The notes below the pieces were generated by a model. The model saw only the letters and a list, made by a program, of their open reading frames with translations, was not told the DNA's origin and did not search any database. Source: Luteitalea pratensis (lineage in GTDB: Bacteria > Acidobacteriota > Vicinamibacteria > Vicinamibacterales > Vicinamibacteraceae). Taken from it: a stretch of DNA of 64,000 nt. The stretch covers positions 2,577,001 to 2,641,000 of the forward strand of contig NZ_CP015136.1 of the NCBI RefSeq assembly GCF_001618865.1. Reading direction: 5' to 3'. The translations under genes and the position numbers were made by a program. Positions 18,384 to 26,721 of the stretch are shown here, piece after piece (the first letter of the stretch is position 1; the number at the start of each line of letters is the position of its first letter).

Positions 18384-19094
18384 TCAGACTCCCTTGCAGG
18401 CCCGGCACACGTCGGGCCGTTCGTCGCGCACCACGCAGCGCGCGTGCGGGTCGTGCGGGGCGGCCGCCCGACGCAGGTACTCACGCATCGCCTCGTCGGC
18501 GCGTGGCTGCTGGCCGTTCGCCAGCAGGCCGGGGACGCAGCCTTCGAGGACGCCTTCCCAGAGATCCTGGCGGCGTTGATACGTGTCGATGTGCCGCTTG
18601 ACCTCGGACCGCCAACTCCCGAGGTACTCGGCCAGGGCCGCGACCTCGGGTGTCAGCACCTCGTGCTGGACCTGGTCGCGAATCTGCTTGGCCAGCGCCG
18701 GGCTGCTGCCGGCGGTGGAGATCGCCACCTGGACCACCCCCTGCCTGGCCACGGCAGGCGCGATGAAGTTGCAGTGATCGAGATCGTCCACCGCATTGGC
18801 GACACGGTTGGCCTGATCGGCGAGCCGATAGATGCGCGCGTTCACCTCGCGGTCGTCGGTCGCCGCATACACCAGGAACTGCCCGTCGAGATCCTCTGCG
18901 ACGAATTCTCTCTCGTGCCAGACGATGACCCGCGACTCGTGCCACGCGACCACGTCGGCGCCGACAGCCGGCGCCACCACCGTCACGAGCGCACCGGCCT
19001 CCACCAGTCCGCGCACCTTGCCGGTCGCGATCGGGCCGCCGCCGACCACGAGACACGGCCGGCCGTGCAGGTCCAGGTAGATCGGGTAGAACAT
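18384..19094 (-). CDS. Precorrin-2 dehydrogenase/sirohydrochlorin ferrochelatase (CysG N-domain type)
   Basis: 236 residues. The NAD-binding start MFYPIYLDLHGRPCLVVGG is followed by GPIATGKVRGLVEAGA, FLVYAATDDREVNARIY, DLDHCNFIAPAV and VQVAISTAGSSPALAKQIR, matching the Met8/CysG-B family. It oxidises precorrin-2 with NAD and inserts iron to give sirohaem. The C-terminus has a short cysteine-bearing extension (ARCVVRDERPDVCRACKGV), unusual for the family; its role is unknown. In E. coli this activity is fused to the methyltransferase as CysG, whereas here the two are separate adjacent genes. Confidence 0.93.
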   Translation of the reverse strand: MFYPIYLDLHGRPCLVVGGGPIATGKVRGLVEAGALVTVVAPAVGADVVAWHESRVIVWHEREFVAEDLDGQFLVYAATDDREVNARIYRLADQANRVANAVDDLDHCNFIAPAVARQGVVQVAISTAGSSPALAKQIRDQVQHEVLTPEVAALAEYLGSWRSEVKRHIDTYQRRQDLWEGVLEGCVPGLLANGQQPRADEAMREYLRRAAAPHDPHARCVVRDERPDVCRACKGV

Positions 19095-19097
19095 CGC

Positions 19098-20783
19098 TTA
19101 CGCCACCGGCTGCGGCTGCGACGCCGCGGTCGCCTCCGCGACGATCGCCTTGAGCGTGTCCAGGCCGAGACGGTCGCAGAAGTCGCCGAAGTCCTCCGCC
19201 TCCCGGCGCTGGTCGCGGTATCGCTCGAACAGCGGCTTCAGCGTCCGCGCGACCGATCCGAGCGGCACGAGGTCGAGGAACGGCCGCGCCAGGCGAGTAC
19301 CGGCGACGTCGCCGCCGAGATACAGCATGTACTTGTCGAGCGAGCGTCCGACGAGTGCGACCTCGGCCACGTATGGGCGGGCACAGCCGTTGGGGCAACC
19401 GGTCATGCGGAACACAATCGGGTGACCCGGGAGGCCGACATCCTCGAGCACCTGATCGAGTTCGCCGAGCACCCGCGGCAGCACGCGTTCGGCCTCGCTG
19501 ATGGCCAGGCCGCACGTGGGCATGGCCGGGCAGGCCAGGCTGTTGCGGCGCAGGCCGCTGATCCGGCCGACGGTCACGATGCCATGCGCATCGAGCACCG
19601 CTTCGACGGCTTCGCGGTCCGCCGATCGGATGCCCGAGAGCAGGATGTTCTGCTGCGCCGTCAGCTGGACCTCGCCGACAAAGCGGCTGACGACCTCGCG
19701 GATGCCGGTGCGGACGCGCTGATCGCCCACGTCCGCGATGCGGCCGCTGTCGATCGGCAGCCCCAGGCTCCACGCGTCGGGGCCGTGCTGGTTCCAGCCG
19801 AGGTGATCGTCGACGACGAAGGTGGGCATCTCCCGCGGCGGCTCGATCGGGAACGTGACGCGCGACTGCAGTTCCTGCCGGAACTTCTCGACGCCCCACT
19901 CGTGCAGCACGTACTTCAGGCGCGCGTGCTTGCGATCGGTACGGTCACCGAAATCGCGGTGTACCGTCACGATCGCCTTGATCACCTCGACCGCATGCCC
20001 GGGCGTAACGAACCCCACCATGTCCGCGAGGCGCGCAAACGTCGACTCCTTGTTGTGGGTGACGCCCATGCCGCCACCGGCGATCACGTTGAAGCCCGCC
20101 AGCGCGCCGTCTTCGTCGAACAACGCAATCAGTCCCGCGTCGTTCGTGAAGATGTCCATGCAGTTGTCGCCCGCAAACGCAATCGCGACCTTGAACTTGC
20201 GCGGCAGGTAGGTGGCGCCGTAGAGCGGGTCTTCCTCGTCGGCGACGATGGCCTGGCCGTCGACCCAGATCTGGTGGTAGGCCTTCGTCTTCGGCAATGT
20301 TTCCGCGCACAGCACGTCGGCAAACCGCTGCACCGCGAGCCGCTTCGGGTTGTCGGTCGGTGCCGGGCAGCACATCACGTTGCGGACGACGTCGCCGCAG
20401 GCGCCGAACGTCGTCACGAGGGCATGATTGAGCTCACGGATCGTGTCGCGCAGGTGTCCCTTGACGACGCCGTGGAACTGGATGCCCTGCCGCGTCGTGA
20501 TGCGCAGCGTGCCGTTGCCGTGATGGGTCGCGATCTCGTCGTGCGCCAGGTATTGCGCTGCCGTCAGCCGCCCGCCGGGCAGCTTGCTGCGCACCATGAA
20601 GATGTACTCCCTGGCGGCGGCGCCCCGCTTGTCGCGGTTGGTCTGCTCGTAGGACCCGTGGAACTTGATGAGGAGCTTGCCCGCCTCGCTGAGGAAGGCA
20701 TCCGAGCTGGCGAGGTCATCCGACAGGGGGCCTCGCAGTCCCTGACTCTCCGCCTTGACCTGCTCGTTGTTCAACTTGCTCAT
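19098..20783 (-). CDS. cysI: Assimilatory sulfite reductase hemoprotein
   Basis: 561 residues with two ferredoxin-like half-domains and the 4Fe-4S/sirohaem cysteines C418, C424, C463 and C467 (CPAMPTC and GCPNGC). GTLRITTRQGIQFHG near residue 95 and NVIAGGGMGVTHNKE near 232 are also typical. It reduces sulfite to sulfide with six electrons. No flavoprotein (CysJ) is encoded in the window, so the donor may be ferredoxin or an unlinked reductase. It lies 9 bp from cysN and 3 bp from the sirohaem gene within the operon. Confidence 0.94.
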   Translation of the reverse strand: MSKLNNEQVKAESQGLRGPLSDDLASSDAFLSEAGKLLIKFHGSYEQTNRDKRGAAAREYIFMVRSKLPGGRLTAAQYLAHDEIATHHGNGTLRITTRQGIQFHGVVKGHLRDTIRELNHALVTTFGACGDVVRNVMCCPAPTDNPKRLAVQRFADVLCAETLPKTKAYHQIWVDGQAIVADEEDPLYGATYLPRKFKVAIAFAGDNCMDIFTNDAGLIALFDEDGALAGFNVIAGGGMGVTHNKESTFARLADMVGFVTPGHAVEVIKAIVTVHRDFGDRTDRKHARLKYVLHEWGVEKFRQELQSRVTFPIEPPREMPTFVVDDHLGWNQHGPDAWSLGLPIDSGRIADVGDQRVRTGIREVVSRFVGEVQLTAQQNILLSGIRSADREAVEAVLDAHGIVTVGRISGLRRNSLACPAMPTCGLAISEAERVLPRVLGELDQVLEDVGLPGHPIVFRMTGCPNGCARPYVAEVALVGRSLDKYMLYLGGDVAGTRLARPFLDLVPLGSVARTLKPLFERYRDQRREAEDFGDFCDRLGLDTLKAIVAEATAASQPQPVA

Positions 20784-20792
20784 GGCCTGCTC

Positions 20793-22073
20793 CTACAGCT
20801 CCGTGGCGGCCGGACTGGCCGCGGGCGCGGCCACGAAGCCGACGCCTGCCGTGCTGCTGGTGTCCGTATCGATGATCACGAAGGCGCCGTTGGGCGGGTT
20901 GTCCGCGTAGGCGTCCGCGTGGATGGGCTCGCCGAGGCGCAACGACACTGTCGCGAGCTGGTTCAGCCGGAGTTCAGCCGGCCCTGGCGTGGTCACCTGC
21001 AGGGTCGTGACGTCGACGAGTCCCGAGATGGCCGTCACCTTGGCGCGCACGCGCCTGACGCCGTGCTGCAGCAGGTACACGCGATCGAGGCGCAGCGGCT
21101 GCTCGTCCAGCCAGCACAGGGTGGCATCGAAGGCCTGCCGTGCCACAGGCGCCGCGTCTGGCGGCGCCAGCACGCTGCCGCGGCCGACGTCGATGTCGTC
21201 GGTGAGGTCCAGGCTCACCGATTCGCCGGCTTCGGCGCGGGTGACGACACGGCCGTGGCGGGTCAGGCTGGCGATGCGGCTGCGTCGATCGCCCGGCTGC
21301 ACGACCACGTCGTCGCCGACGGCGAAGGTCCCGCTGGTGATGCGGCCCGCGTAGGTGCGGATGTCGAGGGCGCCCTCGTGCCGCGGCCGCAGCACCCGCT
21401 GCACCTGCAACCGGCCCGGCAGGGCGCTGCGCTGGTGCGTGTCGGCGCCGTGGAGCACGTCGAGCAGTGTCGGGCCGTGGTACCAGCCGAGATGTGGCGA
21501 CTTCCTGGTCACGTTCTCGCCGTGCAGCGACGACACCGGCAGGATGTGCAGCACCTGGTTGGCCGGCTGCACAGGCGCGGCCATCGCGCGGAAGGCCGCG
21601 GCAATGGCGTCGAAGCGCGCCTGCGAGTAGTCGACCAGGTCCATCTTGTTCACGCAGACGACGACGGTCGGGATGCGGAGCAGGGCGGAGATGAAGTAGT
21701 GCCGATGCGTCTGCTCGACGAGGCCGTTGCGCGCGTCGATCAGGATCACCGAGACGGCCGCCGTCGAGGCGCCCGTGACCATGTTGCGGGTGTACTCGAC
21801 GTGGCCCGGCGTGTCCGCGATGATGAAGCGGCGCCGGGAGGTGGCGAAGTAGACGTGCGCGACGTCGATGGTGATGCCCTGCTCGCGTTCGGCGATCAGG
21901 CCATCGGTCAGCAGCGACAGGTCGAGGCCCTCGGCACCGCGCCGGCGGCTGGCCGCCTCGATCGCCTCGAGGCGATCCTTGGGCACCGATCCGGTTTCGT
22001 AGAGCAGGCGGCCGATCAACGTGCTCTTGCCATCGTCCACGGATCCGGCCGTGGCCAGGCGAAGCAGGTCCAT
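20793..22073 (-). CDS. cysN: Sulfate adenylyltransferase GTPase subunit CysN
   Basis: 426 residues from ATG 22073, 2 bp after the cysD stop. EF-Tu-like GTPase motifs are G1 GSVDDGKSTLIGRLL (residues 10-24), the RRRGAEGLDLSLLTDGL switch region, G3 DTPGHVEYTRNM and G4 NKMDLVDYS, followed by the beta-barrel domains. With CysD it makes adenylyl sulfate from ATP and sulfate, driven by GTP. There is no fused APS kinase domain (bifunctional CysNC proteins exceed 600 residues), consistent with the APS-type reductase encoded upstream. Confidence 0.95.
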   Translation of the reverse strand: MDLLRLATAGSVDDGKSTLIGRLLYETGSVPKDRLEAIEAASRRRGAEGLDLSLLTDGLIAEREQGITIDVAHVYFATSRRRFIIADTPGHVEYTRNMVTGASTAAVSVILIDARNGLVEQTHRHYFISALLRIPTVVVCVNKMDLVDYSQARFDAIAAAFRAMAAPVQPANQVLHILPVSSLHGENVTRKSPHLGWYHGPTLLDVLHGADTHQRSALPGRLQVQRVLRPRHEGALDIRTYAGRITSGTFAVGDDVVVQPGDRRSRIASLTRHGRVVTRAEAGESVSLDLTDDIDVGRGSVLAPPDAAPVARQAFDATLCWLDEQPLRLDRVYLLQHGVRRVRAKVTAISGLVDVTTLQVTTPGPAELRLNQLATVSLRLGEPIHADAYADNPPNGAFVIIDTDTSSTAGVGFVAAPAASPAATEL

Positions 22074-22075
22074 TC

Positions 22076-22984
22076 CTAGAAATATCCTTCCCGTTTGCGC
22101 CGCTCCATCGCGGCCTCGGAGCGTTTGTCGTCGATGCGGGCGCCGCGCTCGGAGAGCTCCGACGAAGCAATCTCGGCGATGACCGCGTCGAGTGACACGG
22201 CGGCGGACGCGACGGCGGCCGTGCAGGTCATGTCGCCGACGGTGCGGAACCTGACCTGCGCCCGGTACGGCACTTCGTCGGGTCCCTTGTTGATGAACGG
22301 CGAGTCGGCCCACAGCAACCCGTCACGGTCGAAGACGTCGCGTTCGTGGGCGAAGTAGATGGACGGAATCTCGATGCCCTCGGCGCGGATGTATTCCCAC
22401 ACGTCGAGTTCCGTCCAGTTGGAGATGGGAAACACGCGCACGTGCTGGCCTGGCGAGATCCGCCCGTTCAGCATGTCGAACAACTCGGGGCGCTGGCGCC
22501 GTGCATCCCACTGCCCGAACTCGTCGCGCACCGAGAAGATGCGTTCCTTGGCCCGCGCCTTCTCCTCGTCGCGCCTGGCGCCGCCGATGCACGCGTCGAG
22601 ATTGAGTTCCTCGATGGCGTCGAGAAGGGTCACCGTCTGAAGGACGTTGCGGCTCGCGTACCGGCCGCGTTCTTCCTGGACCCGGCCGCGGTCGAGCGAA
22701 TCCTGCACGGAGCGGACGATGAGCTCGAGGCCGAGCGAGGCGGCGAGGTGATCGCGATAGACGATCGTCTCGGCGAAATTGTGGCCCGTGTCGACGTGCA
22801 GCAGCGGGAACGGCACCGGCGACGGCGCGAAGGCACGCACCGCCAGGTGCGTGATCACGATCGAGTCCTTGCCGCCAGAGAACAGGATCGCCGGTCGCTC
22901 GAATTGCGCCGCGGCCTCCCGCAGCACGTAGATGGCCTCGTCGGCCAGTTCGACGGGGAACGTGTTCACCGGTGCAGCCCGCAT
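22076..22984 (-). CDS. cysD: Sulfate adenylyltransferase small subunit CysD
   Basis: 302 residues from ATG 22984, the same length as E. coli CysD, with REAAAQFERPAILFSGGKDS placing the PP-loop (SGGKDS) where expected. HVDTGHNFAETIVYRD, GGARRDEEKARAKERIFS and the C-terminal ERRKREGYF are family hallmarks. It catalyses ATP plus sulfate to adenylyl sulfate with CysN. The ATG lies inside the cysH end (19 bp overlap). A GTG at 22969 would give a 4-bp GTGA overlap and is the alternative start. Confidence 0.94.
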   Translation of the reverse strand: MRAAPVNTFPVELADEAIYVLREAAAQFERPAILFSGGKDSIVITHLAVRAFAPSPVPFPLLHVDTGHNFAETIVYRDHLAASLGLELIVRSVQDSLDRGRVQEERGRYASRNVLQTVTLLDAIEELNLDACIGGARRDEEKARAKERIFSVRDEFGQWDARRQRPELFDMLNGRISPGQHVRVFPISNWTELDVWEYIRAEGIEIPSIYFAHERDVFDRDGLLWADSPFINKGPDEVPYRAQVRFRTVGDMTCTAAVASAAVSLDAVIAEIASSELSERGARIDDKRSEAAMERRKREGYF

Positions 22985-23667
22985 TCCTTTCCAGAAGACT
23001 CCCACCACCAGCGCCCGGCCCGCGCGTCCTCGCCCGGGGCGATCGCGCGGGTGCACGGCGCGCAGCCGATGCTGACGAAGCCCTGGCGGTGGAGGGGGTT
23101 GTCGGGGACCTCGTTGGCAGCCAGGTACGCGACGGTCGCGTCGAGCGACCAGTCGATCAGCGGGTTGACCTTCAGCAGCCCGTAGCCTTCGTCCCACTCG
23201 ACGATCCGCATACCCTTGCGGTTCTGGGACTGCTCGCGACGAAGGCCGGTGATCCACGCGTCCACACCCTTCAGGGCACGCTGAAGTGGACGCACCTTGC
23301 GAAGCTCGCAGCACGCCTTCCGTTCCTCGATCGACTCACGGAAGCTGAAGAGCCCGCGCGCGCTCACGAAGGTCTCGAGCTCGGCGGTGTCTGGCACGAA
23401 GACTTCGATCGCGCGCCCGTATCTGGCACGGGTCGCGTCCATCAGTGCCAGGGTTTCCTCGAACAGCCGGCCCGTGTCCAGCGTGAAGATCCGGATCGGC
23501 AGGTCGTGACGCCAGATGGCGTCGGTGATCACCTGGTCCTCCTGTCCAAGCGAGGTGGAGAAGGCGACGCGGCCGGGGAAGCGCTCGGCCACGAGACGCA
23601 GGCGCCCTTCGAGGTCGAGCGTGTCGAGTGTGCCAGCGAGGGCCGTCAGGTCGTGCGGTGTCGGCAT
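22966..23667 (-). CDS. cysH: Adenylyl-sulfate (APS) reductase, iron-sulfur type
   Basis: 233 residues. The PP-loop motif is FSTSLGQEDQV (residues 36-46). Four cysteines for a 4Fe-4S cluster are present as CC (119-120) and CAPC (202, 205), and the catalytic cysteine is in the C-terminal KECGLH (C229). The extra cysteine pairs mark the bacterial APS-reducing form rather than the E. coli PAPS reductase, agreeing with the absence of an APS kinase. It yields sulfite for CysI, with thioredoxin as likely reductant. It starts 7 bp after the transporter permease stop. Confidence 0.94.
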   Translation of the reverse strand: MPTPHDLTALAGTLDTLDLEGRLRLVAERFPGRVAFSTSLGQEDQVITDAIWRHDLPIRIFTLDTGRLFEETLALMDATRARYGRAIEVFVPDTAELETFVSARGLFSFRESIEERKACCELRKVRPLQRALKGVDAWITGLRREQSQNRKGMRIVEWDEGYGLLKVNPLIDWSLDATVAYLAANEVPDNPLHRQGFVSIGCAPCTRAIAPGEDARAGRWWWESSGKECGLHR

Positions 23668-23674
23668 GGACGTG

Positions 23675-24529
23675 TCAGGCGCTCGTCGTCCCGAAGCCCC
23701 AACGCTCCGAGACCCGCCGTTCCAGCGGGGTGAACAGCAGGAAATTGAACGTGACGCCGATGAAGATGATGAGCGTCATCACGGCCATCACCTGCGCGGC
23801 ATCGTTGAGGTCGCGCCCGGTCTGCAGCAGGTTGCCGAGCGAGAGCGAGAAGTAGAGCAGTTCGGCGGCCATCAGCGAGCGCCAGGCGAAGGCCCACCCC
23901 TGACGCAGGCCGCCGAGGATTGTCGGGAACGCCGCTGGCAGCACGACGTCGGTGTAGAGCCGCACGCCGGTCGAGCCGAGGTTGCGCGCCGCCTTCACGA
24001 AAATCGGTGACGTGTTGGCGATGCCGTCGCGGACGCCGAGCACGATCGAGAACAGCGACCCCATCACGACCACGAAGATGATGGCGCGCTCGTTGAGGCC
24101 GAACCACAGGATCGCGAGCGGCAGCCAGCACACGCTCGGCAGCGCCTGCAAGCCGACGATCAGGCTGCCGACCGTGTCGCTCAGGACCCTGAAGCGCACC
24201 AGCAGCGCACCGAGCACGACACCGCCGACCAGCGAGATGCCGTAGCCAAACACGAGCCGCAGCAGGCTGACGACCGCGCCGCGCACGAACAGGCCGCTGC
24301 GGATGCCGTCCGCGACTGCCTGGCTGACCTCGATTGGACCGGGCATCAGGTAATCGGGCCACGGGCCGTAGCGCGACACGAGTTCCCACACGACCAGCAG
24401 CGCCCCGAAGAACAACGCGCGCCGTGCGTGGACGCTGTGCCACGGTCGGGTCAGGCGAAGTGGACGCGCGGCCGCCTGCGGCACGTGCAGAGCCGCTGGT
24501 GCGGCAAGGGTCTGGGTTGGTATCTCCAT
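23675..24529 (-). CDS. ABC transporter permease, SsuC/TauC type
   Basis: 284 residues from ATG 24529, 1 bp after the ATPase stop. An N-terminal cytoplasmic stretch is followed by about six membrane helices. The BPD-type coupling region EAA-like loop is seen as VKAARNLGSTGVRLYTDVVLPAAFPTI (read in two parts, near residues 185-210). This is the nitrate/sulfonate/taurine permease family. Its place directly before cysH makes sulfonate or another sulfur ester the likely cargo. SsuC and TauC cannot be separated by sequence alone. Confidence 0.88.
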   Translation of the reverse strand: MEIPTQTLAAPAALHVPQAAARPLRLTRPWHSVHARRALFFGALLVVWELVSRYGPWPDYLMPGPIEVSQAVADGIRSGLFVRGAVVSLLRLVFGYGISLVGGVVLGALLVRFRVLSDTVGSLIVGLQALPSVCWLPLAILWFGLNERAIIFVVVMGSLFSIVLGVRDGIANTSPIFVKAARNLGSTGVRLYTDVVLPAAFPTILGGLRQGWAFAWRSLMAAELLYFSLSLGNLLQTGRDLNDAAQVMAVMTLIIFIGVTFNFLLFTPLERRVSERWGFGTTSA

Positions 24530-24530
24530 A

Positions 24531-25322
24531 TCAGGCCTCGAGGAGTGCATCGTCAGTGGCGGCATCCAGGGCGCGGCGCAGGACATGCATGATTTCGGAC
24601 GCCTGCTGCATCACGGTGACGTCCTCCAGCGCGCGCGGCCGCGGCAGCGTGATGCGGAAGTCGCCCACGATCCGCCCGGGGCGCGGCGAGAGGACCAGTA
24701 CGCGGTCCCCCAGCGCCACAGCCTCCCGGACGTTGTGGGTCACGAACACGACGGTCTTGCGGGTGGCGGCCCACAGCGACTCGAGCTCTTCGTGCAGGCG
24801 GTCGCGCGTGAGCGCGTCCAGGGCGCCGAAGGGTTCGTCCATGAGCAGCATCGAGGGATCGGTCGCCAGGGCCCGTGCAAGCGCGGCGCGCTGACGCATG
24901 CCGCCCGACAGCTGATGCACCCAGGCGTGCTCGAATCCCAGCAGGTGCACCTTCTCGATCCACTCCTGGGCGATCCGGTGCTGTTCCTCGCGCGAACGCG
25001 TCGACTGCCTGAGGCCGAATCGCACGTTGTCTTCGACCGAGAGCCACGGAAACAGCGCAGCATCCTGGAAGAGCAGCACCCGGTCGGGCGACGGCCCTGC
25101 CACCGGCACGTCGTCCACCGTGATCTGTCCGCTGGTGGGCTCCTCGAGACCCGCGACCAGTTGCAGCAACGTGGACTTGCCGCAGCCGCTGGCGCCAAGC
25201 AGGCAGACGAACTCGCCCGGCGCGACGTCGAGGTCAGTCGGGGCGAGCGCCTGGACGACGCGATCGCCGCTGACGTAGGTCTTGCCGACCCCGCGCAGGT
25301 GGAGGGCGCGTCCCGTGCTCAC
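24531..25322 (-). CDS. ABC transporter ATP-binding protein, SsuB/TauB type
   Basis: 263 residues. Walker A is LLGASGCGKSTLLQLVAG (residues ~37-54), the signature is LSGGMRQRAALARALA, Walker B is MLLMDEPFGALDALTR and the switch histidine is in VFVTHNVREAVALGD. It starts at a GTG that overlaps the binding-protein stop by 4 bp. It energises import by the neighbouring permease. The family covers nitrate, sulfonate, taurine and aliphatic ester importers, and the cys genes in the same operon favour organosulfur uptake. Confidence 0.9.
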   Translation of the reverse strand: MSTGRALHLRGVGKTYVSGDRVVQALAPTDLDVAPGEFVCLLGASGCGKSTLLQLVAGLEEPTSGQITVDDVPVAGPSPDRVLLFQDAALFPWLSVEDNVRFGLRQSTRSREEQHRIAQEWIEKVHLLGFEHAWVHQLSGGMRQRAALARALATDPSMLLMDEPFGALDALTRDRLHEELESLWAATRKTVVFVTHNVREAVALGDRVLVLSPRPGRIVGDFRITLPRPRALEDVTVMQQASEIMHVLRRALDAATDDALLEA

Positions 25323-26359
25323 GGTTGGCCTCCCGCGGTCACGGCTGGCAAGCCCTTTTCGCGCAGGACTTCGTTCAGGGGGGCGAGGTCGTAGAGCGCA
25401 CGCAGGTCCGGCGGGGCTTCGCCGAGGAAGCCGAGCTGGTGGGCATGGTCAGCCATCACCGCCAGGCTGGACGACAGCGGATCCCACGTGTAGTCGACGT
25501 TACGGAACGCCGCTTCGAGCACGCGCGCGGGCAGCGCTGCCGTGGTGATCCGGCCGATCTCGCGGTTGGCCAGGGTCTGCGCTTCCGCCGGGTGGGCCAC
25601 GGTGAACTGGGTGGCTTCGACATGGGTGCGCAGGAACGCACGCACCAGGTCCGGATGCTGCTCCAAGAAGCGCGTGGCGACGATCACGTGGGCGGTGGCG
25701 AACCGCTCGCCCGGCCACTTCGAGCGCTCGTCGAACCACACCGTCGCGCCTGCCTCCTGGATGAGGCGCGTACACCACGGCTCGGCCAACCAGGCGCCGT
25801 CGATCTGGCCACGCTGGAAGGTGGTGAGGATGTCGGCCGGCTGCATCGGCACCACCGAGACCGTGCCGCCTTCGTCAGCGGTCTTCAGGCCGGCGCCGCG
25901 TGCCAGGAACCGCAGCGCGATGTCCTGCGTGCCGCCACGCTGGGGCGTCGCGATGTGCTTGCCCGCAAGGTCGGCTGGCGCCTTGATCGTGACGCCGGGC
26001 CGGACCACGAACAGCGCGCCACCGCTGGAGGCGCCGGCAATCACGCGCAGCGCTGCGCCGCGGCTCTTGACGAAACCGTTGAGGGCCGGACTCGGCCCGA
26101 CCAGGGCGATGTCCACCTCGCCGGCCAGCAGGGCCTCGATCAACTGGGGGCCGGCGCTGAAGGCCTTCACGTTCAGCGTGTGTGGCGCGAGCGCCTTGCG
26201 GAGGCTGCCGTCACCGACCGCGATGAGGCCGGCCGCGTGCGTCAGGTTCGGCATGTAGGCCATCGACACGGTCAGCGCGCCGGCACCGCCGGAAGCGGGC
26301 GCGGTCCCGCATGCCATGGCGGCCAGCAGGCACGAACCGAGGAGCAGGCGGAGGATCAC
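25319..26359 (-). CDS. ABC transporter substrate-binding protein, SsuA-like lipoprotein
   Basis: 346 residues with a lipoprotein-type signal (ILRLLLGSCLLAAMAC, lipobox-like at C17). The NMT1/SsuA fold shows as VSMAYMPNLTHAAGLIAVGDG, LIEALLAGEVDIALVGPSPA, PADLAGKHIATPQRGGTQDI and TTFQRGQIDGAWLAEPW. It is the first gene of the sulfur operon and would capture a sulfonate or related anion for the permease and ATPase encoded next. A promoter and an intrinsic-terminator-like hairpin precede it at 26499-26527 and 26411-26444. Confidence 0.85.
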   Translation of the reverse strand: MILRLLLGSCLLAAMACGTAPASGGAGALTVSMAYMPNLTHAAGLIAVGDGSLRKALAPHTLNVKAFSAGPQLIEALLAGEVDIALVGPSPALNGFVKSRGAALRVIAGASSGGALFVVRPGVTIKAPADLAGKHIATPQRGGTQDIALRFLARGAGLKTADEGGTVSVVPMQPADILTTFQRGQIDGAWLAEPWCTRLIQEAGATVWFDERSKWPGERFATAHVIVATRFLEQHPDLVRAFLRTHVEATQFTVAHPAEAQTLANREIGRITTAALPARVLEAAFRNVDYTWDPLSSSLAVMADHAHQLGFLGEAPPDLRALYDLAPLNEVLREKGLPAVTAGGQP

Positions 26360-26410
26360 GCGACGTTGCCTCTTGCGATGTGGATGCGGTCACCCCGGAA
26401 GACGGCCGCA

Positions 26411-26444
26411 GAAACACGAAAGCCCGGAAGAACTGCTTCCGGGC
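26411..26444 (-). terminator. Attenuator-like hairpin in the sulfur operon leader
   Basis: On the minus strand GCCCGGAAG-CAGTT-CTTCCGGGC forms a perfect 9-bp stem with a 5-nt loop, followed directly by TTTCGTGTTTC. It lies between the predicted promoter and the first gene (start 26359), so it would stop or pause transcription before the operon. The plus strand lacks a T tract after the stem. Confidence 0.6.
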
Positions 26445-26498
26445 CTTGGGCCGAAACCGAGTGGTTGGGTGTGTCAGTGCGGACAGACCTGAACGCAA

Positions 26499-26527
26499 TC
26501 GGTACGAGGGGCGGAAGCTGCTGTCAA
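26499..26527 (-). promoter_or_regulatory. Sigma-70-type promoter of the sulfur operon
   Basis: On the minus strand TTGACA (26527-26522), a 17-bp spacer and TACCGA (26504-26499) match housekeeping consensus well. Transcription would start near 26492, giving a leader of about 130 nt that contains the hairpin at 26411-26444. Confidence 0.65.
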
Positions 26528-26579
26528 AACTGGACAACAACAAGCGCACACACGACGCCCCCGGCTGGTGCCTACAGAA

Positions 26580-26645
26580 GGAGTCATCGACCGCTGCATG
26601 CCTCCATCCTGAACTTCGCGGGCCGGAAGTTCAAGTGCTGACTCC
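26580..26645. promoter_or_regulatory. Nested inverted repeats between divergent sulfur genes
   Basis: Outer 7-bp arms GGAGTCA (26580-26586) and TGACTCC (26639-26645) enclose a second perfect dyad, TGAACTTC-8 bp-GAAGTTCA (26610-26633). The region sits between the operon promoter and the divergent desulfhydrase gene, so it may be an operator for a dimeric regulator or a structured RNA element. It is not a tRNA. The 360-bp gap from 26360 to 26721 holds no other gene. Confidence 0.5.
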
Positions 26646-26708
26646 TCTTATGACGCAGTCGACCAGGGGTGACCGCCCGCCGGGACGGCGATCCTCAGTC
26701 GCCTGACA

Positions 26709-26714
26709 GACAAT
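26709..26714 (+). promoter_or_regulatory. Probable -10 box of the desulfhydrase gene
   Basis: GACAAT, 7 nt before the ATG at 26722, without a Shine-Dalgarno. It overlaps an in-frame ATG at 26713, which argues that 26722 is the true start. Confidence 0.5.
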
Positions 26715-26721
26715 GGCGCGC

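Noticed and set aside
18444-22079. A very long open frame on the plus strand opposite the cys genes
   Set aside because: It is antisense to four well-conserved enzymes, has arginine/histidine-rich content without domains, and is a by-product of high GC at third positions.
26580-26645. tRNA-like element because of a 7-bp outer stem and a TTCAA sequence
   Set aside because: There are no T-arm or anticodon-arm stems in the right places on either strand, and the inner 8-bp dyad is incompatible with a cloverleaf.
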